DNA from: JAEUHM01 sp964538625
GTDB lineage: Bacteria > Verrucomicrobiota > Verrucomicrobiia > Verrucomicrobiales > Verrucomicrobiaceae
Length of the DNA: 64,000 nucleotides
Direction of reading: 5' to 3'
NCBI GenBank assembly: GCA_964538625.1
Contig: CAZIGH010000029.1
Location: 1 to 64,000 of the forward strand
Part shown: positions 1 to 8,933 of the stretch, piece by piece
How the letters are laid out: each line of letters starts with the position of its first letter
Numbering within the stretch: position 1 is the first letter of the stretch
The notes under the pieces: generated by a model
Told to the model about the DNA's origin: nothing
The model's database searches: none
What the model saw: the letters and a program-made list of their open reading frames with translations, nothing else
Program-made: the position numbers and the translations under genes

Positions 1-1178
1 AGCTCTCTCGCAGAGCATGGAACAACAAAGAACTGCGGGAAATCATGGCGCTGAGTAAGCAGGCGCTGAGGGATGGCGGGCCGGTGGCCGAGGCTGGACG
101 GGTAAAGCAGGCCAGCGTAGGGCAAACTCTCCGGCAGGCAGACAACACCATGATCGAAGAGGCTTTGGAGGGGAGGCTCCTCGACATTGCCGGTCTCACC
201 ACAGCGCAAATCGCCCAGTCCGCTGCACCTATCGTGCAGGCCTGGCCGGATACCATTCAGGCTGCAGATGGTTCTGGCATTGATCTATTTGTCGCGGATG
301 GTGGTAGCCTTGGTCAACGCGTGTGGCATCTCATCCGCAATGATCAATCTCAGGCCATTGATCCAGCCAAGGCCAAGTGGCTAACCCAAGTTCCAGGCAC
401 ACTGAAGAACGCTCAGGTGCGTCTGGTTGATCCACAAACAGGCAACCGGATCTATGTCAGAAAATACACTGGTGGGCAGCATCATGTAGTCGTGGTGAAG
501 CCAGATGGACGTGTGGAGTCGCAGAAAGCATTCACGGGCAGTCTCGCCACTCAGTTCCCGCTGAACCCGCGTAATCGACAGTTTGACATGAAGGTCGAAT
601 GGGTGCGCCCTGATTTGGATAACGGACAGGGGCTACGCCAGAACGCACCCCAGCCGGCACTTGGAAGCTCAACGGTTTCTGGCCCTCGCTCCCAAGTATT
701 CCGCAGTAATCCTCCACCATCCAGCAGCGGAGGTCAACCCCCAGGACGCATCTCTAAGAGCACCCCACGTCCAGCCCAGCCCGGACCGGATCAAGACACC
801 CGCACCTTCGGCGGTCGCGTCCGCGAGGATGGCCGTCTCTCTCCGGAGACTCAGGCCACGATGGGACCAGAGGCGATCTATGACATCGCGCACAATGCGG
901 ACACCTTTGCTTCCGCCAATGCCCTCATTGATCAGCATGGCTTGGATGGTGCGCAGCAGATCCTCTTTGATGAGTCCAACGGCCTCTCCGGGCACGTCCG
1001 TGTGACGCTGGGCCAGCAGCTCATCCTGCGTCTGGACAAGGCTGCGCGTGCGGTGCCTGTGGATCAACGGCAACCCTACCGCGATGCTGCTGCCAAGGTG
1101 CTGGACTACACGGACCGGAAGGGCACTGAGGCCGGGCAGACGGTGCAGGCCTTCGCCATGTGGGCACTGAGTCCGTGA
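1..1178 (+). CDS. 3' part of an unidentified protein with a possible BECR-type nuclease-like segment
   Basis: The frame is open to the left edge of the window, so the gene probably starts before base 1. The first in-frame ATG inside the window is at 45 and would give 377 residues. I do not firmly recognise it. Counting from that Met, residues about 110-180 (around QVRLVDPQTGNRIYV and VVVVKPDG, ending near AFTGSLATQFP) loosely recall the barnase/EndoU/colicin/RelE-like (BECR) domains found at the ends of phage structural polyproteins and toxins. A Pro/Ser/Gly-rich linker follows (about 195-250). The C-terminal 110 residues look like an alpha-helical domain. There is no signal peptide or membrane segment in the visible part. 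The glycosyltransferase downstream starts 80 bp later and is probably independent. A phage or mobile-element origin is an inference only. Confidence 0.45.
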   Translation, partial: LSRRAWNNKELREIMALSKQALRDGGPVAEAGRVKQASVGQTLRQADNTMIEEALEGRLLDIAGLTTAQIAQSAAPIVQAWPDTIQAADGSGIDLFVADGGSLGQRVWHLIRNDQSQAIDPAKAKWLTQVPGTLKNAQVRLVDPQTGNRIYVRKYTGGQHHVVVVKPDGRVESQKAFTGSLATQFPLNPRNRQFDMKVEWVRPDLDNGQGLRQNAPQPALGSSTVSGPRSQVFRSNPPPSSSGGQPPGRISKSTPRPAQPGPDQDTRTFGGRVREDGRLSPETQATMGPEAIYDIAHNADTFASANALIDQHGLDGAQQILFDESNGLSGHVRVTLGQQLILRLDKAARAVPVDQRQPYRDAAAKVLDYTDRKGTEAGQTVQAFAMWALSP

Positions 1179-1258
1179 CTCGTTCCCCGCAACGTGGATG
1201 GCGGAAGCAAGAAACTTTCACCTTTGAACTGCCTGCCTTCCCCGCTACCGGTGCGGGA

Positions 1259-1987
1259 ATGTTCTCTTGGCTTTCGGCATTTTTTGGGCAGCGCGGACCG
1301 GCGCGGATTTCCCTGCTTCACGCGACGCGGGGACGACCTGAGCTGCCCGTGAAGTGTCGGGAAACGTGGCTTCAGATGGCACGCAAGCCGGAGCGGGTGG
1401 AGCACATCTTCGCTGTGGATGCGGATGACGAGGTGGGACGCAAGGCGTTGGCAGCGTATGACGCGAAAGTGGTGGAGGAAGAGGGGCTGGGCTGTGTGGG
1501 TGCATGGAATCTGGCTGCCAGGCACGCGACTGGGGATATCCTGGTGCAGTTGAGCGATGACTGGATTCCAGTGCTTGGCTGGGACGACATTTTTGAGGAG
1601 CGCATGGGGACGCTGCGAAAACCGCGGGTGCTGGTCATCAGCGACGGGCATCGGCCAGACGACCTGTTGTGCATGGCCATCCTGAACCGCAAACGCATGG
1701 AGCAGCAGGGCTGGTTTTTGCCGCCCGCCTACACGGGGGTCTATTCTGACGATGAGTTCAGTTTCCGTGCGTATGAAGATGGAGTGACGGTGGACGCCCG
1801 GGATGTGGTGCTGACACATGCTCATCCGAATCACGATCCGTCCGTGCCGATGGATGAGACGTATAAGCGACAGAATGACAACGCGCGATACGCTGAAGCG
1901 AAGGCCATCTTTTTGCAGAGGAACCCGGCGGCAAAGAAGAGGTGGTTCGTGAAGGGTAGCTGGGAGAGGCGCTGGGTAAAGGGTTGA
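1259..1987 (+). CDS. Glycosyltransferase family 2-like protein (GT-A fold)
   Basis: A small 242-residue cytoplasmic protein with the outline of a GT-A glycosyltransferase: an N-terminal strand-helix unit (ARISLLHATRGRP, residues 15-27), an acidic VDADDE stretch (53-58), a GAWNLAARHATGD helix (81-93) as in family 2 enzymes that recognise nucleotide sugars, and LSDDW (98-102) in the position of the metal-binding DXD motif. Donor and acceptor cannot be read from the sequence. The frame extends upstream to an ATG at 1160, but that would overlap the previous gene and add an unconserved 33-residue tail, so I prefer 1259. The stop lies 6 bp before manA, so the two are probably co-transcribed. The protein is short for the family and lacks the usual C-terminal membrane helices. 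Confidence 0.6.
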   Translation: MFSWLSAFFGQRGPARISLLHATRGRPELPVKCRETWLQMARKPERVEHIFAVDADDEVGRKALAAYDAKVVEEEGLGCVGAWNLAARHATGDILVQLSDDWIPVLGWDDIFEERMGTLRKPRVLVISDGHRPDDLLCMAILNRKRMEQQGWFLPPAYTGVYSDDEFSFRAYEDGVTVDARDVVLTHAHPNHDPSVPMDETYKRQNDNARYAEAKAIFLQRNPAAKKRWFVKGSWERRWVKG

Positions 1988-1993
1988 AGCAGC

Positions 1994-2935
1994 ATGACTG
2001 AAGTGGAGCAACGTTTTGGCAGGGTGCTGCTATTTGAACCGGTGTATCAGACGCGTGTCTGGGGTGGGCGGCGGCTGGAGACACTGCTGGGGCGAGAGCT
2101 GCCTGATGGCCAGCCCTACGGCGAGTCCTGGGAGCTGGTGGACCGCACCGAAGCCGTGAGTGTGGTAGCCAGCGGACCGGCGAAGGGGATGACGCTTGCA
2201 GAACTGTGGGCGGGCTGGCGCGTGCCGATCTGGGGTGCCGAGGCACTGGGCTGGGGACGGTGCCCGTTTCCCATTCTGATCAAAGTGCTGGACTGCAAGG
2301 CCGATCTGTCGCTTCAGGTGCATCCACCTGAGGCAGTGGCGAAGGAGCTGAATGGGGAGCCGAAGACGGAGATGTGGTATGTGGCTGCGGCGGACAGAGG
2401 GGCGCGGCTCTGGGCAGGAATGCGCGAGCCGGTGACGAGGGAACGGTTTGAGCGGGAAGTGGCCGCTGGTACGGTGGCCGATCTCGTGCACATGGTGGAG
2501 GCAGGGGAAGGGGAGTCCCTTTATGTGCCGAGTGGCAGACTGCACGCGCTGGGTGCCGGGCTGCTGGTGTATGAGGTGCAGCAGAACAGTGACACGACCT
2601 ACCGGGTGTTTGACTGGAATCGTGCGGGCCTGGATGGGAAGCCTCGTGAACTTCATGTGGAGCAGTCGCTGCGCTGCATCGACTTCACTGACGTGCGCCC
2701 GGCACTGCGGCGGGCGGCAGAGGGAGAGGTGATGTCAGACTGCGCATGTTTCAAGGTGAAGCGGATGCGGAGCGGCACGCCGTCCATGCTGCTGGCTCTG
2801 ACGGAGGTGACGTGGGATGGGGTGAAGGTGGGACCGGGCAGGGTGGCAGTGCGTCCTGTGGCTCTTCCCCCGTTAGAGCCAGAAGGTGAATGGCTGGAAA
2901 TTACCCTTCCCAACCCTGACCGCAGCGATGGCTAG
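1994..2935 (+). CDS. manA: Mannose-6-phosphate isomerase, class I (short type)
   Basis: Interconverts mannose-6-phosphate and fructose-6-phosphate in the cytosol, feeding mannose into glycolysis or GDP-mannose synthesis. At 313 residues it matches the short Bacillus-like class I enzymes rather than the roughly 390-residue enterobacterial form. The N-terminus carries the RVWGG signature (21-25) and PYGESWEL (41-48). The four expected zinc ligands are present: Gln108 and His110 in SLQVHP, Glu126 in KTEMWY, and His184 in PSGRLHALG. The cupin core ends with YEVQQNSDTTYRVFDW (193-208). It follows the glycosyltransferase by 6 bp and overlaps menA by 8 bp, so it lies in a compact operon although its neighbours serve other pathways. 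Confidence 0.93.
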   Translation: MTEVEQRFGRVLLFEPVYQTRVWGGRRLETLLGRELPDGQPYGESWELVDRTEAVSVVASGPAKGMTLAELWAGWRVPIWGAEALGWGRCPFPILIKVLDCKADLSLQVHPPEAVAKELNGEPKTEMWYVAAADRGARLWAGMREPVTRERFEREVAAGTVADLVHMVEAGEGESLYVPSGRLHALGAGLLVYEVQQNSDTTYRVFDWNRAGLDGKPRELHVEQSLRCIDFTDVRPALRRAAEGEVMSDCACFKVKRMRSGTPSMLLALTEVTWDGVKVGPGRVAVRPVALPPLEPEGEWLEITLPNPDRSDG

Positions 2936-3806
2936 GGCTGCAGACTGGATACAGGCCGCGAGGCCGAAGACGCTGGGGGCCGCCGTGGCTCCCGTGCTGG
3001 TTGGCAGCGCGCTTGGCTGGCGGCTCAGCGGCCAGTGGCACCCGTGGCTGGCGGTATGCACGCTGCTTTCCACCATGGCCTTGCAAGTGGCCACGAACTG
3101 GTTCAATGACGCGCTGGATGCCCTGAAGGGCGCCGACACGGCGCAGCGCCTGGGCCCAAGGCGCATCACGGCCAGCGGCGTGGTCAGTGCTCCGCAGGTC
3201 ATGCGTGCGGGCGTGCTCATGCTTCTCGTGGCGGTGACGCTCTCTCTGCCACTCTGGTGGGTGCGGGGCTGGCCCATCGTGTGGATAGGCATTCCCTCGC
3301 TCTACTTTTGTTTTGGCTACACCGGAGGCCCCATGCCGCTGGCGTATCGCGGACTGGGAGAGCTGTTTGTCATTCTCTTTTTCGGGTTGGTCGCAGTGAC
3401 TGGTTCGGCCTTTGTGCAGTCCGGCGTTTGGCATTTGGCGGCTGTGGTGGTCGGCTTGCAGGTCGGCTGTCTGTCCACCGTCCTCATCGCCATCAACAAC
3501 CTGCGTGACAGAGTGGAGGACAGCGGCACGGGCAAGCGGACGCTGGCAGTGCGGTTCGGCGATCGTTTTGCGCGTTGGGAGATTGTGAGCCTGGTGGTGC
3601 TGCCACATGGGCTTGGGCTCTACTGGTTCGGGCAGGACGCGGCAGTGCTTTTTTGCTGGCCTTTCGCCGCGCTGTTGCCGGGGCTGGTGGTCATTCGTCG
3701 TGTTCTAACAGGGGCCAGCGGCGGAGCGCTGAATGCGCTGCTGGGCATGTCTGGGGGGATGCTGGTTCTGTTTTCCATCCTGTTCGCTGCGGCCTGTGTG
3801 TCATGA
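2928..3806 (+). CDS. menA: 1,4-dihydroxy-2-naphthoate polyprenyltransferase
   Basis: Membrane UbiA-superfamily prenyltransferase that attaches the polyprenyl tail to 1,4-dihydroxy-2-naphthoate, giving demethylmenaquinone. The 292-residue protein begins with RPKTLGAAVAPVLVGSALG, typical of MenA. It carries the first aspartate-rich motif NDALDALKGAD (60-70) and a second at about 190 (NNLRDRVEDSGTGKRT), with about eight hydrophobic helices. An in-frame ATG lies further upstream at 2886, but the ATG at 2928 gives the usual MenA N-terminus and only an 8-bp overlap with manA. The stop overlaps the menC start (ATGA), so the two menaquinone enzymes are translationally coupled. Confidence 0.93.
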   Translation: MARAADWIQAARPKTLGAAVAPVLVGSALGWRLSGQWHPWLAVCTLLSTMALQVATNWFNDALDALKGADTAQRLGPRRITASGVVSAPQVMRAGVLMLLVAVTLSLPLWWVRGWPIVWIGIPSLYFCFGYTGGPMPLAYRGLGELFVILFFGLVAVTGSAFVQSGVWHLAAVVVGLQVGCLSTVLIAINNLRDRVEDSGTGKRTLAVRFGDRFARWEIVSLVVLPHGLGLYWFGQDAAVLFCWPFAALLPGLVVIRRVLTGASGGALNALLGMSGGMLVLFSILFAAACVS

Positions 3807-4765
3807 AGCCTGAGATCTGGTATCATCGTTATGTCCTGCGCAGCAGCACGGCGCTGAACTCTGCTTCGACTCGGCTGGAGTTTCCAGGAGCCTTGCTGCG
3901 GGTGGGGAATGGCTTCACTGCGGTGCATCCCTGGCCGGAGTTTGGCGATCTGCCGCTTGAAGCTCAACTGGGGGCGCTTGCGGAGGGTGGCACCACACCA
4001 CTGTTGGAGCGCTCCCTGGCTGCCGCAGAAGTGGACGCGGCGGCGCGGGAAGCGGGCGTGAGTTTATTTGAGGGCCTGGAGGTGCCAGAGAGCCACTACT
4101 CCTGGAGTTTTGGCAGGGATACGGCGGTGCAGATGGACTACCTCAGGGACAGGGGCTTCCGCGCCATCAAGGTGAAGGGTTTCCACAACTACGGCGAGAC
4201 CACGCGATTCCTCGATGCCACGACCAAGATCGATCGGGAGCTGCGGTTTCGGGTGGATTTTAACGGGTGCCTGGAGCCGGCGGCCTTCCGCAAGTTCGTG
4301 GAGTTCATGCCACTGCGTGTGTACCGGCAGATGGATTTGATAGAGGACGCGGTGCCTTACGATGCGGCGGTCTGGAGTGAGGTCAGTCAGCGCTGGAACG
4401 TGCGTCTGGCACTGGACAAGGGGTGGCAGCACGGGACGGAGGGTTTTGATGTGGTGGTGGTGAAACCTGCTCGGCGGGACTGGCGTACCGTGCGCGCCCT
4501 GCACCCGGGGAAGCGGCTCATGCTGACCTCGGCTATGGATCACCCGCTGGGTCAGGCCTGGGCGGCCTACGAGGCGGCGCAGGCGAAAGTGGAACTCGGT
4601 GACGGGCTGGAACTCTGCGGCCTGGTCACGCAGCATTTGTTTCGGCGAGATGCGTTCAGCGAGTGCCTGGGGGTCAGTGGCGGCGTGCTTCAGGTGGACC
4701 GCAGCGGAACGGGGCTGGGGTTCGATGCGGTGCTGGAGAAGCTGGACTGGCAGCGGCTTGTGTGA
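3803..4765 (+). CDS. menC: o-Succinylbenzoate synthase (enolase superfamily)
   Basis: Dehydrates SHCHC to o-succinylbenzoate in menaquinone synthesis. The 320-residue protein has the full catalytic set of the muconate-lactonising subgroup: KVK (Lys123, Lys125), the metal ligands Asp152 (RVDFNG), Glu181 (DLIEDAVP) and Asp205 (LALDKG), and the second catalytic lysine Lys221 (VVVVKPARRD). The long frame begins upstream inside menA, but the start at 3803 overlaps the menA stop as ATGA and gives the expected length. MenA supports the pathway assignment over a dipeptide epimerase or other enolase-superfamily enzyme. No other men genes are in the window. Confidence 0.92.
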   Translation: MKPEIWYHRYVLRSSTALNSASTRLEFPGALLRVGNGFTAVHPWPEFGDLPLEAQLGALAEGGTTPLLERSLAAAEVDAAAREAGVSLFEGLEVPESHYSWSFGRDTAVQMDYLRDRGFRAIKVKGFHNYGETTRFLDATTKIDRELRFRVDFNGCLEPAAFRKFVEFMPLRVYRQMDLIEDAVPYDAAVWSEVSQRWNVRLALDKGWQHGTEGFDVVVVKPARRDWRTVRALHPGKRLMLTSAMDHPLGQAWAAYEAAQAKVELGDGLELCGLVTQHLFRRDAFSECLGVSGGVLQVDRSGTGLGFDAVLEKLDWQRLV

Positions 4766-4771
4766 ATGAAC

Positions 4772-4800
4772 TCGACAGGGTTCACGCAAACCGGTATGTA
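4772..4800 (+). promoter_or_regulatory. Candidate sigma70-type promoter of the Verru_Chthon cassette
   Basis: TCGACA (4772-4777), a 17-bp spacer and TATGTA (4795-4800). The -10 box ends 8 bases before the GTG start at 4809, so the transcript would start at or within a base or two of the start codon. Read by eye; not tested. Confidence 0.45.
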
Positions 4801-4808
4801 TTTACAAA

Positions 4809-7800
4809 GTGATTCCAAAAACCCCGTCGAGCCCTAGCTCATCGCCATCCGGTGCGGCGCTAGTGCTGGTGCTTTCTGCACTGGCGCTCATTGCCTTTCT
4901 GGCGCTCGCTATCCTCACCTTTGTGAGGTCGGAGAGTCGTGCGGCGCAGTCTGTGGCTGACATGGCGGAGTTGAGAACCCTGCAAGGGCTGCCCGAGAAG
5001 CTTGTCATTTCCCAGCTGCGGAATGCGACGCGGGACTTGATGAAGAATGACCTCGGCTACACCTGGGTCTCACAGCCGGGAATGATCCGCGTTTATGGCA
5101 CTGATGTGACGGCGGGGAGTCCGAGGGCGGACGTGGCGGAGTTTTACAAACTGTATTCATCGGAGCAGATGGAGGTGAGAGATCCCACTTGGAACCCGGC
5201 CATGGATGCGGAAGCTGCGGCCAAGGGGGCGGTGCTGCCTGGTTTGTGGACGGACCTAAACGAGCCGGTGAGGGTGCGTGAGCGGCGTTCCTTGTCCCAG
5301 CCCGGCAGTGGGCAAGACACGAGGCTTGTCTTTCCCATCTTGGACCCGGCTGCGTTTCAGCGAGGATATGACGGGCTCTCCTTGGTGGGAACTCAACCTG
5401 TCGGAAACTCAGAACGGCTGCCCATGCCGGTGCGCTGGCTGTATGTGCTCAAGGATGGGAGCGTGGTGGCACCCATGGTCGGCGGACAAGATGGCAAGGT
5501 GATCAATGTGCCTGGCGCTCGGGTGGACAATCCTATCATAGGTCGCATCGCATTCTGGACGGACGATGAGAGCTGCAAGCTGAATCTGAATACCGCCAGT
5601 GAAGCGGCGCCTTGGGAGCGGCCTCTGACCACCTCAGAGCCGGATCGGGCGCACGCAGACTCACAGCCTGCGAGGTGGGAGCACTATCGTGAAGCGGCGC
5701 ATCCCGCGTTTACCTCCCTGAGTCCGGTGCTGAGGCACTTTGGCAAGACGGCAGTCTCCCAACCCAGCTATTCACGGGAACCGCAGGAACCGCTGACGTC
5801 AGGCCAGAGCTGGGCAAACGAAGTCAAGCGCATCCATGAGCTGCTGCCGCGCTCACCGACATGGGAGGCGGGGAGGTTCGAAGGGTCCATGGCCGGCACC
5901 ACGGAGACAAAGGGTGAGACAAAGCTCAAGCGTGAGCGTCTTCTGGCCAATGTGGACGAGCTGTTCTTCTCCGGTGAAGTGCAGGCAGATGAAGAGCGGG
6001 TGCGCAATGGGCAAAACAGCACGCTCTCCGTGACGCAGGAGGACATAGAGACTTCCCGTTTTCTCTTGACCACGCGCAGTCGCGCGCCGGAAACGAATCC
6101 GTTTGGCTGGCCCAAGATTTCCCTCTGGCCCGTGGCGGAACAGACCTCTGAGAGGCACCAGGTGGATGAGCGCATGTGCCTGGCCGCGACGCTGGACCCT
6201 GGAGGTGCAAGGCTGCCTTTCTATCTGCAACGTGCAGCCAACTGGCGCTCGGAGCTAGATCCGGGCTCATCGCAGTCCTCCATGAGGGACATGCAGGTGC
6301 AGCGGAATCGCGAGCTCTTCGACTACCTGCTTACCATGACGGATAACGTGATGCCGGGTGTGGGAGGGGCCTTCGTGGACAAATACGGGGCACCAAGCCG
6401 CAGCCAGCTCCTTGTCTCCATGTTTGACATGCTGCGCTGGGGAGTGAACCCCATGTCACCGTACGATCAGAACCTGCGTCAGGAACTCACACCCGAGTAC
6501 AGCTACCTGCCGCCAAGTGAGGATCCCGGAAGCCCGGATGGCGTGGGTGCTTTTTCCGCAGTGCCGCTTCAGCATGACGTGGATGGGGCGCGGCATCGCG
6601 GCATCGGGCGCTTCCCCACCCTCACTGAAGTGGCACTGGTGCTCTTTGCCACCAAGGCAAAGCTGGATGATACACCTCCGGTGGATGCCAAGGGTTTTTA
6701 CAAAAAGACGGAGGAGTTCCGCGCCTTCATCGTGGTGGAGCCAAAGGTGCTCGCTGCGGGGATGCCGGGAGTCTCGCCGGCATGGCGCATGCGGGTTGCC
6801 GGCCATGAAGGTGCAGTGCTCAAGGTGGGGAACAAGCAGGTCACACTGGACTTTCCCATCAATCCCACGGACTCCACCCCGGACCTGAAGTGGTCGCCAA
6901 CCGTTCGTGTGTGTGCTTCACCCGCACTGGGCGGAAGCCTGGGTAATCATGGGCCTTACGCAGGTATTGCAGCTCAGTTTCTCAAGTCAGACCGCAGCCC
7001 GCGTGAGTGGCATCTGCCGGATGGTGCGGATGATGATGAAGGGCGCTACTTCGTCCTGGGCAGTGCGGACGTGAATGTGGCAGACGCTCTCATTGACGGC
7101 GGTGAGAACGAGGAAGTGGACCTGCCCGCATTTTCGCTCACCGTAGAGATCTACGACGACTCAAGCCCCAGTCTCAATGATGACGGTGCGCTGGTGCAGG
7201 TGCTTGAGCTTCAGATCCCCGCGCAAAAGGTGCCGCTGCCGAGGATGCACCAGGAGGACGCGACTGGAACGCTGGATGAGCGCATCCAGTCACGGTTCAC
7301 CTTGGCCGAGGTGGCGGGCACAGGTGCGTGGGAGGTGCCATTCCTCCGGAAAGGGGATGTGGTGCGGGCAGCGCAGTCGAGTCGTGCGCCTGGCATCAAC
7401 GGCGACACGCGGTTACAGGCCTCACTGGTGGTGCTTGGGACGTCCTATTTCGAACCTGTGCAACCCACCGCTGCCGCGTCGATGAGTCCCGAATGGTATC
7501 AAGTCCACAATCTGCGAGATGACGCCTTCATGGCAGGGGAACATCAACCCGGCTTCCGGGGCGAGAACTGGGACAAGGGGCGTGCCACACTGGACCCTGC
7601 ACTTCCAGTCTCCTTGGTGAAGCGCCCGGTGGAGCCGGGTCCGGGAACGGCGCTCGCCTACGGGCAGAAGGCGGTGCCCGGCGTAGAGGCTGGACTTCCC
7701 GCTGCGATCAATCTGGATGGGCGTCCTGGCGACTTCGACAACGGGCCTGGTGTCATCGAGGACGGACCTTACGTCAACCTGCCGGACTTTGGGAACTGGC

Positions 7801-8933
7801 GCACGCAGGAGGATGCCGGGCGGGGGCTTGGTGCCACCGTAGTGGGCGGTTACTTTCAGCGCGGAGGACGCTTCTTTGAAGATGACGGTGGCACGTTTTC
7901 ACCGCTTCGGCAGATGGGGTCCGCAGTAGGATTTGGCTCCCTGCCGAGTGCCGTGCTTGGTGACACACTGGGAGGCACGGCCAGTCAGGCAGCGCGCCCC
8001 TGGACCACGCTGCTGTTCTGTCCGCACCCACCCTCTCGGCTGAGCAAGGAGGATGAAGAGCCAGATTACATGGCAGGAGCCGCTTCCAGTGCCAAGAAGG
8101 ATCACTTCGGCTTTGCCACACCGCGCGATCATTTGTGGCTGGAGTTTTTCTGGATGCCGGTGGCAGAGCAGGCGGGCTTGACGGACGGTTTTTCCACGGA
8201 GGGCAAGGTGAACATGAACTACCAGATACAGCCCTTCCACTGGATACGCAGGGCCACGGCCATGCATGGTGCTCTCCATGGTGTGCGCGTGACTGCCATT
8301 CCATCCTCAGCCGTTACGGATGCTGCCGGTGCAGACCATTACAAGCACTTCGAGAATGGGAACGGCTCCGGCCTCTCGTTCCGATACGCCGTGGATGCGG
8401 AGCAGACGCTGCGGCAGTTTGATGAGCGCTTTGAGCGCGGTGAACTGTTCATCACCCCCTCCGAGATCTGTGAGCAGTTTCTGGTGCCGCGTCGTCTGGA
8501 CGGTCACAGATATGAGAGCGGCACCGTACAGGCTCGGGATCCGGCCACCGTGGCACCGAGTTACACCGGCGTTATGGACTGGTGGGAGGGTGCGGACACG
8601 GCGCAGCCTGGGGACGGATTTGAAGCGACGGGTGACAATACCCGGGAGTCACCCTACGCGCAGCTCTATCCGAGACTCTGCACGCGGTCCAATGTCTTCA
8701 AGGTCCACTACCGGGTGCAGGTGCTGCAAAAGGCGGCCAGCACGAGCCCGAACGTGTGGGATGAAGCGAAGGATCGCATAGGGGCCGACTACCGTGGAGA
8801 GGCTACCATAGAGCGTTACCTGGACCCCAGAAGGACCGGCATCGTGGACTTTGCCACTTCATCCGGAGTGACGCAGACACTTTTCGACTATCATGACTTT
8901 CGAGTGACTGGGAGGAGGCAGTTCGTTCCATGA
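4809..8933 (+). CDS. Verru_Chthon cassette protein A, giant GspK-like pseudopilin
   Basis: A 1374-residue protein that is mostly extracytoplasmic, anchored by one N-terminal hydrophobic helix (residues 15-39, GAALVLVLSALALIAFLALA). The start is a GTG. The N-terminus resembles a prepilin leader with a Gly before the helix but has no Glu at mature position 5. That absence is the hallmark of GspK, the type II secretion tip pseudopilin. GspK is about 320 residues, so this would be a fourfold expansion. The rest is acidic and hydrophilic with no enzyme motif I recognise. KLNLNTASEA (about 257-266) recalls the helix-hairpin-helix-like stretch of GspK. It heads a four-gene cassette known by name from Verrucomicrobium and Chthoniobacter, and its stop overlaps gene B as ATGA. 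Function unknown. Confidence 0.88.
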   Translation: MIPKTPSSPSSSPSGAALVLVLSALALIAFLALAILTFVRSESRAAQSVADMAELRTLQGLPEKLVISQLRNATRDLMKNDLGYTWVSQPGMIRVYGTDVTAGSPRADVAEFYKLYSSEQMEVRDPTWNPAMDAEAAAKGAVLPGLWTDLNEPVRVRERRSLSQPGSGQDTRLVFPILDPAAFQRGYDGLSLVGTQPVGNSERLPMPVRWLYVLKDGSVVAPMVGGQDGKVINVPGARVDNPIIGRIAFWTDDESCKLNLNTASEAAPWERPLTTSEPDRAHADSQPARWEHYREAAHPAFTSLSPVLRHFGKTAVSQPSYSREPQEPLTSGQSWANEVKRIHELLPRSPTWEAGRFEGSMAGTTETKGETKLKRERLLANVDELFFSGEVQADEERVRNGQNSTLSVTQEDIETSRFLLTTRSRAPETNPFGWPKISLWPVAEQTSERHQVDERMCLAATLDPGGARLPFYLQRAANWRSELDPGSSQSSMRDMQVQRNRELFDYLLTMTDNVMPGVGGAFVDKYGAPSRSQLLVSMFDMLRWGVNPMSPYDQNLRQELTPEYSYLPPSEDPGSPDGVGAFSAVPLQHDVDGARHRGIGRFPTLTEVALVLFATKAKLDDTPPVDAKGFYKKTEEFRAFIVVEPKVLAAGMPGVSPAWRMRVAGHEGAVLKVGNKQVTLDFPINPTDSTPDLKWSPTVRVCASPALGGSLGNHGPYAGIAAQFLKSDRSPREWHLPDGADDDEGRYFVLGSADVNVADALIDGGENEEVDLPAFSLTVEIYDDSSPSLNDDGALVQVLELQIPAQKVPLPRMHQEDATGTLDERIQSRFTLAEVAGTGAWEVPFLRKGDVVRAAQSSRAPGINGDTRLQASLVVLGTSYFEPVQPTAAASMSPEWYQVHNLRDDAFMAGEHQPGFRGENWDKGRATLDPALPVSLVKRPVEPGPGTALAYGQKAVPGVEAGLPAAINLDGRPGDFDNGPGVIEDGPYVNLPDFGNWRTQEDAGRGLGATVVGGYFQRGGRFFEDDGGTFSPLRQMGSAVGFGSLPSAVLGDTLGGTASQAARPWTTLLFCPHPPSRLSKEDEEPDYMAGAASSAKKDHFGFATPRDHLWLEFFWMPVAEQAGLTDGFSTEGKVNMNYQIQPFHWIRRATAMHGALHGVRVTAIPSSAVTDAAGADHYKHFENGNGSGLSFRYAVDAEQTLRQFDERFERGELFITPSEICEQFLVPRRLDGHRYESGTVQARDPATVAPSYTGVMDWWEGADTAQPGDGFEATGDNTRESPYAQLYPRLCTRSNVFKVHYRVQVLQKAASTSPNVWDEAKDRIGADYRGEATIERYLDPRRTGIVDFATSSGVTQTLFDYHDFRVTGRRQFVP

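Noticed and set aside
1106..2011. 301-codon minus-strand frame opposite the glycosyltransferase
   Set aside because: His/Pro/Arg-rich shadow translation without motifs; the plus-strand product is a better fit.
2901..3608. 235-codon minus-strand frame opposite menA
   Set aside because: Shadow of the polyprenyltransferase; no membrane segments or motifs in this frame.
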